12,528 nucleotides of DNA, from positions 1,326,778 through 1,339,305 of the forward strand of contig CP070743.1 of the NCBI GenBank assembly GCA_020348185.1, in the 5' to 3' direction. The position numbers and the translations under genes are program-made. The stretch is from Nitrospirota bacterium (GTDB taxonomy: Bacteria; Nitrospirota; Nitrospiria; Nitrospirales; UBA8639). The notes below the pieces were generated by a model, which made no database searches, had not been told where the DNA came from, and saw nothing but the letters and a program-made list of their open reading frames with translations. How positions within the stretch are numbered: position 1 is the first letter of the stretch; every line of letters starts with the position of its first letter. Positions 1-6,499 of this stretch are shown one piece after another.

Positions 1-459
1 GTCGGGAATAGAATAGTGAACACCTTCCAGTATTAATCCTCTGACATTCAGATCCGTACGGTTTCCCGCCCAATACAACACCATACTGGCTCCTAGGCTA
101 TAGCCCAGGATAAAAATATTCCTGAACCCTTCTTGCGTCAGGACATTCACCGCGGCGTCTATATCGTAGATCGTATCATTGAAAATCCCTCTTCCGTTCA
201 TTTGCCCCGCAAACGCGAGGCGGGTATTGATGGAAAATGAATAAAATCCACGCTCCAACAGGGCAGGAGGAAGAAGGCGTGGAGTTCCTCTGGCGAGGAA
301 ATTCCCCAGCAGTCCATGTACTTCAATAAGAATAGGAATTTCGCATTTTGCATCAGTGGGGCCAAATCTCCCGGTCATCAAATGGGAGGTAATGAGAAAC
401 CCATCCTGGGCGCGAAATCGTAGGAGTCTTTGTCCGGGGTGAATGTTCGAAGTCATCAT
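1..459 (-). CDS. Alpha/beta hydrolase, C-terminus beyond the left edge (partial)
   Basis: The minus frame is open from ATG at 459 to the window edge (153 codons) and encodes the N-terminal half of an alpha/beta-hydrolase-fold protein. Visible landmarks are the oxyanion-loop motif HGLLGN (about residues 48-53), the segment GIFNDT (91-96), and a nucleophile elbow GYSLGA with Ser121 as the predicted catalytic serine. The acid and histidine would lie beyond the edge. An in-frame stop lies just upstream, so translation cannot start much earlier; a second ATG follows immediately (456). No strong Shine-Dalgarno is visible. It begins 41 bases after the stop of a similar minus-strand hydrolase and aligns with it along its whole visible length (HG-LGN, GIF-DT, IDAA, EGF/AGF, Y-S-PD), so the two are tandem paralogues, probably co-transcribed. 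The substrate is unknown; the family includes esterases, lipases and peptidases. Confidence 0.85.
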   Translation of the reverse strand, partial: MMTSNIHPGQRLLRFRAQDGFLITSHLMTGRFGPTDAKCEIPILIEVHGLLGNFLARGTPRLLPPALLERGFYSFSINTRLAFAGQMNGRGIFNDTIYDIDAAVNVLTQEGFRNIFILGYSLGASMVLYWAGNRTDLNVRGLILEGVHYSIPD

Positions 460-500
460 CCGGAATGATCACCCAAGTATCAAGAGAGGTATGTTCATTT

Positions 501-1406
501 TCATTCAAATCGTTCTTGGAGCCATCTCACGATATTTTGCCCCAGCTCCTGATGTTTGCCCTCAAGGGTGTGACCAGCTTCCAATTCCAGCATGGTCACA
601 TCGTTGTTGCCGGCATCCCGTCCTATTTGACCAAGAGCTTGAAACTCATGTTGGTCGATCATTTCATCGTGAAGCCCATGCACCAAGAGAATGGGAACCT
701 TGATCTTTCCAATGTGGCGATAGGTTTTCGGTCCCGTGGCTTCCGGACCAGCCAAGGCCCACCACGTTTTTAACGTATAGATTTCTGTATCAACCGGTCG
801 CGTCGTGGTGCCATGGGCCCTTTTGATCACTATGGTTTCATCCTCAGTAGGTTCCTTCCCTGGAGCAGGAGTAAAAATTTGTCTGGCTCTCTCGAAAACC
901 TCTTCATAGGAAGGGACACTCCCAAATCGTTCCCACCGCTTGCGAATCGTATCGGGTAAGGAGTATGGCGTTGCGATGGCCATGACGCCTCGAAATTCTG
1001 GATATTGGGAACGATTGCTTCGCAATGCCCCATAACGAATAGCCAAACATCCGCCCAAACCGTGTCCGGCAATGATGATTTTCTTAAACCCCGCCTCTTT
1101 GAGGAAATAATAGGCTGCATCGATTTGAGGCATGGTGTCTTCAAAGATGCCAAATCCGAAAAACAGTCCCAAATTGGCTAAAAGGGTATTCATGGTCAGG
1201 GAAGAATAATCATGCTGGGCGAGAAGGTGAGGAAGGAGATGTTCGGTTTCGTCCAGGAGATTCCCCAAAATCCCATGCAGGCGAAGGATCACCGGTTTAT
1301 TCTTCACATGCTCTGCATGAGTTGGGGAATGATAATACAGAGCATCGATTTTGTGATGTTTAAAAGGAAAAGAGATAATGCGGCCTGAGGAAAGTTCTAC
1401 ATCCAT
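501..1406 (-). CDS. Alpha/beta hydrolase-fold protein lacking the nucleophile serine
   Basis: This 301-residue protein has the alpha/beta hydrolase fold. The oxyanion motif HGILGN is at residues 44-49, the nucleophile elbow region at 114-118, a helical cap-like insert rich in Arg/Glu at about 155-215, and the C-terminal strand VPILLVHGLHDEMI carries the acid Asp247; AGHTLEG carries His279. The elbow reads GHGLG, so residue 116 is Gly (codon GGT at 1061-1059) where the neighbouring paralogue has Ser. Acid and histidine are kept. It may therefore be a non-catalytic pseudoenzyme or use another mechanism; one base change would restore AGT serine. The ATG at 1406 is the first possible start because an in-frame TGA lies eight codons upstream; no clear Shine-Dalgarno is seen. 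It sits 21 bases after a metallopeptidase-like frame and 41 bases before the paralogue, which suggests one operon. Confidence 0.9.
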   Translation of the reverse strand: MDVELSSGRIISFPFKHHKIDALYYHSPTHAEHVKNKPVILRLHGILGNLLDETEHLLPHLLAQHDYSSLTMNTLLANLGLFFGFGIFEDTMPQIDAAYYFLKEAGFKKIIIAGHGLGGCLAIRYGALRSNRSQYPEFRGVMAIATPYSLPDTIRKRWERFGSVPSYEEVFERARQIFTPAPGKEPTEDETIVIKRAHGTTTRPVDTEIYTLKTWWALAGPEATGPKTYRHIGKIKVPILLVHGLHDEMIDQHEFQALGQIGRDAGNNDVTMLELEAGHTLEGKHQELGQNIVRWLQERFE

Positions 1407-1427
1407 ATCAAAAACCCATGAAGTGTT

Positions 1428-1646
1428 TCATTTGTCCCCGTCGGCTATCTCCCGGTATCCCCTGCAGTAGCGATCGACAAATCCAAGGATGTGGCCGAAT
1501 TCATGGTCAATTGTGTTAGTGGAAAGGCCACGAAACCTGTCTAGTTGATTGAAGCTGTTGTCCAGCAAGACGCTCCAAGGGATCGTCAATCCGGACGCCC
1601 CTGTCATGGCCTTTTGACATCCTTGATCATAGGGGGTCCCTTTACG
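1428..1646 (-). pseudogene. Zinc-metallopeptidase-like fragment (HEFGH motif)
   Basis: A short minus frame, open from after a TGA at 1649-1647 to a TGA at 1430-1428, encodes 72 residues; the only ATG is at 1607 (59 residues). The protein contains IDHEFGHILGFVDRY, an HExxH zinc-binding motif extended to HExxHxxGxxD. In metzincin-like peptidases the second His and the last His or Asp complete the zinc site; Asp as third ligand is known from the snapalysin type. Sequence before the ATG (KGTPYDQGCQKA) reads like protein as well, and no start codon precedes it. This suggests the 3' remnant of a longer peptidase gene whose N-terminal part is lost, although a real small protein is possible. I could not find the missing N-terminal half in the 186 bases up to the next gene. 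It is 21 bases upstream of the serine-less hydrolase gene on the same strand. Confidence 0.55.
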
Positions 1647-1832
1647 TCATTTAGGGTGTTTTAACATGATTTGTGTAAAGTCTGGGGAGGTCAAAGCAGG
1701 TCCAAGTGATAACCTTGAACGGATGATAAAAAAACGGACTTGCCGGGTTGCTCATGGTGCGTGAGTCGAACGATTCAGCGGGGCTCTTTTTGATCAATTG
1801 GCTTATTATCAAATGGACTCTCAGTGGTTGGA

Positions 1833-2960
1833 TCACACGACGACTGACTCGGATGATGACTTTGACGGTCCCACCAAAAACCATATTCCACCAATCGCCA
1901 GGACAGGCAAGTTCACCAGGTAGGTCCACACAGAGACCGTCAAGGCCAAAGCCGGATCCACGCCGATCTGGCTATAAAAGAACACACAGGCCCCTTCCCT
2001 GACCCCGACTCCAAAAAAGGAGACTGGCAACAAAGTCAGAATCATAATGATGGGAACAAATATGATGTGATAAATAAACGAAACCTGTGCACCACAGGCG
2101 AGGAAAAGAAAAGCGAACAGCAATATCCGCGCCACCTGAACTAGCCCGTTTAAAAGGAAGGCCGAAACAAATACCTGGTGGTTCCCCAGCAATCCTCGCA
2201 GGTCCGCATGTACGAGCATAGCCTTTTCTGCGACTATGCGAAAAATGCGGGCGCTGGGTGAAATCGTTTCTCCCTCGTGGTGGCGCGAATGGGATTCGGA
2301 ATCTGGATTCCAATGACCTTTGATCCAATGAACGGTTCGAAGGGCGGCCTTTGAAAGGAGTAGAGCCACGATGGCCATGATACACAGATTGAGCACGACA
2401 ATAGTCCAAAGTGTGTGTCCTAGATCCGGAGCTGCAGGCAGAGCAATCAGGGCGGCAATCGACGAGCAGAGGATCATTGTGATAATCGCCATAATTCGGT
2501 CGGCGATGGTCGAAATGGCCGATACAGCGAAACCCGTTCGACGTCCTACTTCAACCGTGCGGATAACATCAACACCAACACCGGCAGGGAGAAAAAATCC
2601 CATGAATCCGCTGACGAAGATTATTCTTAGGAGGTAAAGAAATGGTTGTCTAAAGCCGGCGTAGTGAAGGAGTAACTGCCATTTCCAGGCCATCAAGACT
2701 CGGGTTAAAAAAAAGACTAGTATTGCCGCCAATAGGTACCAGAGGTCGACATCGCTCAGCAATGGCGGCACCGCTGCTACATCCACTGTTTGCAGAATTC
2801 CGAAGATGGCAAGGCAAGAGATCGTAAGCCTTAACAGTGTGTTCCATATCCGCCTTGTCCGATGGGGTGCAAAAAACGGGGGAACAACTGAATCATTTTG
2901 ATCATTCGAGCTCAAGGGGGAGGCCCTATCATTCAAAGAGAAACCAACAGACAAAGACAA
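1833..2960 (-). CDS. Flippase-like integral membrane protein (LPG_synthase_TM / UPF0104 family)
   Basis: This 375-residue, very hydrophobic protein has about seven or eight membrane segments (roughly 43-60, 73-90, 107-126, 146-170, 183-202, 255-280, 293-320, 335-365). It carries the family signature around PAGVGVDVIRTVEVGRR (125-141), followed by ADR at 153-155, as in the membrane domain of lysylphosphatidylglycerol synthases and stand-alone COG0392-type proteins. Family members are thought to move lipids or lipid-linked intermediates across the inner membrane. No aminoacyl-transfer domain is attached, so lysyl-lipid synthesis is not supported. The start is uncertain: the longest frame begins at TTG (2960) with no visible ribosome binding site, in-frame TTG codons follow at residues 3 and 9, and the first 36 residues are polar and poorly constrained. 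An in-frame TAG lies about nine codons upstream. It is first in the minus-strand block, 186 bases before the metallopeptidase-like frame. Confidence 0.85.
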   Translation of the reverse strand: MSLSVGFSLNDRASPLSSNDQNDSVVPPFFAPHRTRRIWNTLLRLTISCLAIFGILQTVDVAAVPPLLSDVDLWYLLAAILVFFLTRVLMAWKWQLLLHYAGFRQPFLYLLRIIFVSGFMGFFLPAGVGVDVIRTVEVGRRTGFAVSAISTIADRIMAIITMILCSSIAALIALPAAPDLGHTLWTIVVLNLCIMAIVALLLSKAALRTVHWIKGHWNPDSESHSRHHEGETISPSARIFRIVAEKAMLVHADLRGLLGNHQVFVSAFLLNGLVQVARILLFAFLFLACGAQVSFIYHIIFVPIIMILTLLPVSFFGVGVREGACVFFYSQIGVDPALALTVSVWTYLVNLPVLAIGGIWFLVGPSKSSSESVVV

Positions 2961-3490
2961 GGAAAAGGGAAACCATCGTGTGTGCTAAAGGCATGCTCGT
3001 GGAGGCCGACGACCGTTACGTGTCTCTCCAAATCGAAACTCGTCCAAGAAAACTCGGTTAGATTTTAATGAGTCTGCACCTCGTGTTGCATCGGGTATCT
3101 TTGTTGGAAAGGTGGATTCGTGCACGGACTCTACCCCAAAATCCCAGCCTGGAGAACAGCAGCCTCCTCATACAGGAAATCGATGCCAACAGCAGCAACG
3201 GGTATAGGATATTTTAACGCGATGGTTGGGCAATCGGAACCGTAGCGAAGAGGTCATGAGATGTCAATCAGGCCAGTCGGCCTGTTCATAAGCCACAGGG
3301 AGGGAGGCTGAAGGAGGGGCGTAGTCGGTTGCACTGCCAAGGAAGTTGACATGCATGGCGACTGGAGAATGATTCGGATACAATGGGGTTAGTGGTTTGC
3401 GGTAGCGGCAAAAGGGAGACGTGGCGGTGTCTCTTTAGCCACTTTGTTGCCTGAACTGGTGCGAAACAGCATTTTGAAAGGTGGAAAATA
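2961..3490. other. 530-bp divergent intergenic region, no convincing gene
   Basis: This region lies between the minus-strand flippase-like gene and the plus-strand exported protein, so it should hold promoters for both; no clean -35/-10 pair is visible. A 6-bp hairpin CAGGCC-AGTC-GGCCTG lies at 3269-3284 without a T run. On the minus strand, 3280-3475 shows short protein-like stretches in different frames, such as a 27-codon ORF 3472-3389, but none has a ribosome binding site or a sustained frame. It could be a decayed gene or a dispersed intergenic repeat. Confidence 0.5.
3478..3484 (+). promoter_or_regulatory. Ribosome binding site of the exported protein
   Basis: AAGGTGG lies six bases before the ATG at 3491. 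It supports that start over the in-frame GTG at 3536, which would give a shorter, more typical signal peptide but has a G-rich stretch too close to the codon. Confidence 0.6.
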
Positions 3491-3955
3491 ATGGAACTGA
3501 GAGAGAATTGCACTAACGAGCTGATAGTACAGGGTGTGAAAAGGATTCGAACTTTGGTGGTCGTTACCGGCGTCCTCTGGATTTTGGGTTGGGCCTCACT
3601 TCTCTGGGCAGCTCAGCCGGCTCCCCATAAGATTATCTTTGATAATCAATCGGGCCAAAATGCTCTCGTAAAGTTAATCGGCTCCACGAAGTTGGTGGTC
3701 AAGGTCCCTAAACAGCGAAAAAAAACGGTGCATGCCGCAGAGGGGGACTACTACATCCTAGTGCGTTACGGAGATAGTATAAAAGATTTTACCTACACCA
3801 AAAGTGATCCATTTGCGGTGACTCAATCAGGGGACCAATACTCGATTATCACATTTACGCTGTATAGAACGAGGGGGGGAGACTTTAATGTGACACCGGT
3901 ATCTCCAGAGGAGTTTGAAAAGGCAGGGCTCTCGGCAAAAGATCCAAGCCCCTAA
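3491..3955 (+). CDS. Small exported protein of unknown function
   Basis: I do not recognise this 154-residue protein. A polar N-terminus with the basic stretch KRIR (17-20) is followed by a hydrophobic core at about 21-40 and a likely signal-peptidase site near AQP (41-43), so it should be exported to the periplasm or outer surface, or stay anchored by that helix. The mature part looks like a single small beta-sandwich: alternating strands such as KIIFDNQS, ALVKLIGS, KLVVKVP, DYYILVRYG and YSIITFTLYRT, ending in a short acidic and proline-rich tail. The pattern of a 'bound group, then a strand with VPKQRKKTV' resembles small carbohydrate- or surface-binding folds, but no catalytic motif is visible. 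It stands 100 bases upstream of the adenylate cyclase gene on the same strand; a functional link is not shown. Confidence 0.8.
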   Translation: MELRENCTNELIVQGVKRIRTLVVVTGVLWILGWASLLWAAQPAPHKIIFDNQSGQNALVKLIGSTKLVVKVPKQRKKTVHAAEGDYYILVRYGDSIKDFTYTKSDPFAVTQSGDQYSIITFTLYRTRGGDFNVTPVSPEEFEKAGLSAKDPSP

Positions 3956-4055
3956 CCATCGAAGTCAGCGTTATGTTCATGGTGATGATGTCTGAGGGAC
4001 CGCGGGTTAACTCCTCACTGGATCCTGAATTTTAATCTTCATTAGAACCGAACTC

Positions 4056-5312
4056 GTGTTGAAATCGCCATTTCCGTTCGTGAAAAAATTCTCGAACCTC
4101 GGGCCTTGGGCAAAGGCCACCCGTCGGCTTATCGAAGCCGGAACCGAGGGCTACCCCAAAAAAACTAAGCGCCGCTTAATGATTGTAAATGTGGCGGCCT
4201 ATCTCATTGTTCTGGCATCGCTCAACTATGCCGTCCTCTATTCCACTACCGATTTCAATAAATATAAACTGATTGTTTACGCCAATATTTTTTTATTGGT
4301 GCTGGCGATGCTCGTGCCGTTCGCCCATCGCTACAATGATATCTTGGGTGGCGTCATCGTCGCCTTCTCTGAAATTGTGATGCTGTTTTATCTCATCTCC
4401 GTTTTAGGACGGGATTCGGGAATTCAGATGAACTATATCATCGCAGCCGCCGTCCCATTCCTGATCTTCGATCTTTCGAGAATTAAGCTCATTCTGACGA
4501 TTGCCTTGAGCGCCCTGGTGTTTCATATTGCCGCCTGGTTCATGTTTCCTGCCGACGCGGTGACGTTGATCGCCGAGCCATTTCTGTTGGCTAACCTTTA
4601 TGTAAACTCAGCGCTGACGGCGTTTTGCATTGTTGCCGTCGTGGCCTATTACGCCATGACCCTGGTCCGTAGGGCCGAAGCCCAGACGGATGCGCTGCTA
4701 AAAAATATTCTCCCGGAATCGGTTGCCGACAAGCTGATGATAGAACCTGACCGTGCCATTGCGGATAGTTTCAAACAAGCGACTGTCCTTTTTGCGGATC
4801 TCGTTGGCTTCACGCCATTAAGTAAAGGTCTTGGCGCTGAAGAAACAGTGAAGCTGTTAAACAACATTTTCACCGAATTCGACCACCTCGCCCTCAAATA
4901 TGAACTCGAAAAAATTAAAACCATCGGGGATGCTTATATGGTCGCCGCAGGCATACCGGAACCGACCGACGATCACGAGGCGAAAATGGCGCTTTTTGCC
5001 CTTGACATGCTGGCTAAGATAAAAGAAATATCGCAATCCTATGACGCCGATATAAACCTTCGAATCGGTATCCAAACCGGCCCGGTGACGGCCGGCGTGA
5101 TCGGGCGCCGGAAGTTTGCTTATGATGTCTGGGGCGATACCGTCAATCTGGCCTCGAGGATGGAATCTCATGGCGTGGTCGGGAAAATTCATGTAACGGC
5201 CGATTACAAAGGCCGCCTCGACCGCTCATTTAAATTTGAGCCGCGCGGCGTTATTCAGGTTAAAGGGATTGGCGAGGTTGAAACCTGGTTTCTCACGGGC
5301 ACTCTTGACTGA
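4056..5312 (+). CDS. Membrane-bound class III adenylate cyclase
   Basis: This 418-residue protein makes cAMP from ATP. Six membrane helices lie at about 42-62, 71-90, 97-116, 126-140, 145-163 and 178-203, followed by the cyclase linker LLKNILPESVADKL (214-227) and a class III catalytic domain (about 240-418). All key residues are present: metal-binding Asp248 (LFADLVGFT) and Asp292 (IGDAYM), adenine-selecting Lys288 (EKIKTIGD) and Asp357 (YDVWGD), and transition-state Asn364 and Arg368 (DTVNLASRM). One catalytic domain per chain means it must homodimerise to form active sites. The Lys/Asp pair predicts ATP rather than GTP. The start is GTG at 4056 with a weak ribosome binding site; TTG at 4059 or ATG at 4179 are alternatives. 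The membrane half has no sensor domain I recognise. A response-regulator gene follows after 163 bases. Confidence 0.93.
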   Translation: MLKSPFPFVKKFSNLGPWAKATRRLIEAGTEGYPKKTKRRLMIVNVAAYLIVLASLNYAVLYSTTDFNKYKLIVYANIFLLVLAMLVPFAHRYNDILGGVIVAFSEIVMLFYLISVLGRDSGIQMNYIIAAAVPFLIFDLSRIKLILTIALSALVFHIAAWFMFPADAVTLIAEPFLLANLYVNSALTAFCIVAVVAYYAMTLVRRAEAQTDALLKNILPESVADKLMIEPDRAIADSFKQATVLFADLVGFTPLSKGLGAEETVKLLNNIFTEFDHLALKYELEKIKTIGDAYMVAAGIPEPTDDHEAKMALFALDMLAKIKEISQSYDADINLRIGIQTGPVTAGVIGRRKFAYDVWGDTVNLASRMESHGVVGKIHVTADYKGRLDRSFKFEPRGVIQVKGIGEVETWFLTGTLD

Positions 5313-5464
5313 CCCGGTGCAGAGAATTAACAATGTCTGCTTATGGTAATCCTTGGTTGTTCGCCTGACATGGTTTCCCGATAAAAAAAATTATTAGGCT
5401 TCACTTGAAAAAGCCACAGATCCCTGGGACCGGACAAAGGCAAGAACGGAAGCAGTCTCAAGAG

Positions 5465-5470
5465 AAGGAG
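5465..5470 (+). promoter_or_regulatory. Ribosome binding site of the response regulator
   Basis: AAGGAG ends five bases before the ATG at 5476, which fixes the start of the protein together with its polar N-terminal extension. Confidence 0.7.
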
Positions 5471-5475
5471 TTCCG

Positions 5476-5982
5476 ATGAGCGAGCATGATTCGTCGAAAG
5501 AGCCTGAAGCCGAAGAGAAAGGGAAAAAGGATATTCCAGCGGACCGGCCAATTCCTACCAGTCGGTCGGCTAACGTATTTGGGGCCTCGGCTCCTACCTT
5601 GGGTACGGTCCTCGTCGTCGATGACGAACCCGACGTCAGGAAGGTAGTCGGTTTAATCTTGAAAAAGGCTGGCTATGAGGTCCTCGAAGCTGCAGATGGA
5701 GAGCAAGCCATTGAAACACTTAAAGCCGGTGAAGATCCCCTCCTTCTCAGGGTCATCGTTACGGATATCCGCATGCCCGTTAGAGATGGGGTGTCCCTCG
5801 TCAAATATCTCTTGCAAGAATGGCCATCCAAAAGAATCATTGTGTTGACCGGCTTTCCCGATTTGAACATGGCCCTGGGTTTTCTGAAGGTTGGAGCCAT
5901 TGAATATTTAGTGAAGCCGGTTGAGCAGGACCGACTTCTTGCCGCCGTGGCCAAGGCATTCGATCTAGGCTCTTTTAGCTAG
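5476..5982 (+). CDS. Single-domain response regulator with N-terminal tail
   Basis: This 168-residue protein has a receiver (REC) domain at about 43-165 and no output domain. The acidic pocket is Asp49-Asp50 (VVDDEPD), the phospho-acceptor is Asp97 (VTDIRMP), the switch Thr is 125 (VLTGFPD) and the conserved Lys is 147 (LVKPV), so phosphorylation should be possible. The first 40 residues are charged and rich in Ser, Glu, Lys and Pro, probably disordered, which is unusual for a CheY-like protein and might serve as a docking tail. Such proteins pass phosphate to a partner or act by direct binding. No histidine kinase lies in the window, so its partner is elsewhere. It follows the adenylate cyclase gene by 163 bases, enough for its own promoter, so co-regulation is possible but not proven. 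Confidence 0.93.
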   Translation: MSEHDSSKEPEAEEKGKKDIPADRPIPTSRSANVFGASAPTLGTVLVVDDEPDVRKVVGLILKKAGYEVLEAADGEQAIETLKAGEDPLLLRVIVTDIRMPVRDGVSLVKYLLQEWPSKRIIVLTGFPDLNMALGFLKVGAIEYLVKPVEQDRLLAAVAKAFDLGSFS

Positions 5983-6126
5983 TTGTTCCACGTTCCGGAC
6001 AAATACATTCGTGTTTAGTCAGCATCATTACCTTGATTGGTCCGGTCAAGCCTCAGGGCCTCTATGGACCGCAGGCCTCCCTAGCTATTTCCTTCCCTGC
6101 GTCGAGGTTGGTCGGAGAGCTTCTTG

Positions 6127-6134
6127 GGAGGTGA
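6127..6134 (+). promoter_or_regulatory. Strong Shine-Dalgarno before the 30-codon ORF
   Basis: GGAGGTGA, a near-perfect match to the 16S rRNA 3' end, is three bases from the ATG at 6138 (six bases from the GGAGG core). This is the main reason to take the small ORF seriously. Confidence 0.55.
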
Positions 6135-6137
6135 CGG

Positions 6138-6230
6138 ATGGCCGAAATAAGTTCAGGGTCCTACCAAGCAGAGTGGGAAGCCGTGCTGCAACCTTACCTA
6201 ACCCCTTCAGACCAAGAACCCGCCTCCTAA
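6138..6230 (+). CDS. Possible 30-aa small protein
   Basis: The ORF starts with ATG behind a near-consensus Shine-Dalgarno and encodes 30 residues beginning MAEISSGSYQAEWEAVL and ending in DQEPAS. Composition is protein-like, acidic, soluble and partly helical, with two aromatic residues in the middle. An in-frame TGA directly upstream rules out an earlier start. The stop at 6228-6230 is followed by a T-rich run and, 36 bases on, a REP-like repeat. It may be a true small protein, or the 5' end of a gene whose remainder was lost when the repeat region formed. I recognise no family. Confidence 0.4.
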   Translation: MAEISSGSYQAEWEAVLQPYLTPSDQEPAS

Positions 6231-6265
6231 TATTTTTTCACCACACAAAGACGAGGCACTTCATA

Positions 6266-6303
6266 CTCCCTCTCCTAGGAGGGAGAGGGTTGGGGTGAGG
6301 GTG
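6266..6303. repeat. REP-like palindromic intergenic repeat
   Basis: CCCTCTCC (6268-6275) and GGAGAGGG (6282-6289) form an 8-bp stem around a 6-base loop, followed by TTGGGGTGAGGG. This pattern (a C/T-rich palindrome plus GGTTGGGGTGAGGG) is a widespread extragenic repeat in bacterial chromosomes, often present in many copies. The RNA hairpin could also slow transcription or protect mRNA ends downstream of the small ORF. Confidence 0.65.
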
Positions 6304-6499
6304 ACGCGTTTGAGCCTTCAAAAGGCCCACTCAACATACCAATACCATCTGGCGAATACCCAACCCACATTTCCATCTCTCATTGGCAATAAACTAACTG
6401 TTTACATGGAATTGCTCTAGTCGACTCTTCAAGGTATCGTCCAACAGCCATTCTGAATAAATATTGAAGACATTTGTCGTCAGACAGTGTACAAACTCG

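Larger units (their letters stand above)
5983..6499. other. 517-bp gap holding a small ORF and a REP-like repeat
   Basis: Between the response regulator and the TrpF-like gene there is no long gene. The stretch holds the 30-codon ORF at 6138-6230 and the palindromic repeat at 6266-6303, listed separately. A 95-codon plus frame at 6011-6298 has no protein-like composition or ribosome binding site. I see no clear terminator or promoter. Confidence 0.5.

Noticed and set aside
1651..1929. 92-codon minus frame overlapping the end of the flippase-like gene
   Set aside because: Most of it is out of frame inside a solid gene and the tail has no recognisable motif; it does not supply the missing metallopeptidase N-terminus.
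3345..3390. TTGACA with a possible -10 downstream, before the exported protein gene
   Set aside because: TTGACA to TACAAT spacing is about 27 bases, too long, and at 17 bases no -10 box is present.
3389..3472. 27-codon minus-strand ORF
   Set aside because: No ribosome binding site and it overlaps the Shine-Dalgarno region of the plus-strand gene; noted only as part of the odd intergenic stretch.
6011..6298. 95-codon plus-strand frame after the response regulator
   Set aside because: No ribosome binding site, low-complexity and unconvincing composition; it overlaps the REP-like repeat and the better-supported 30-codon ORF.
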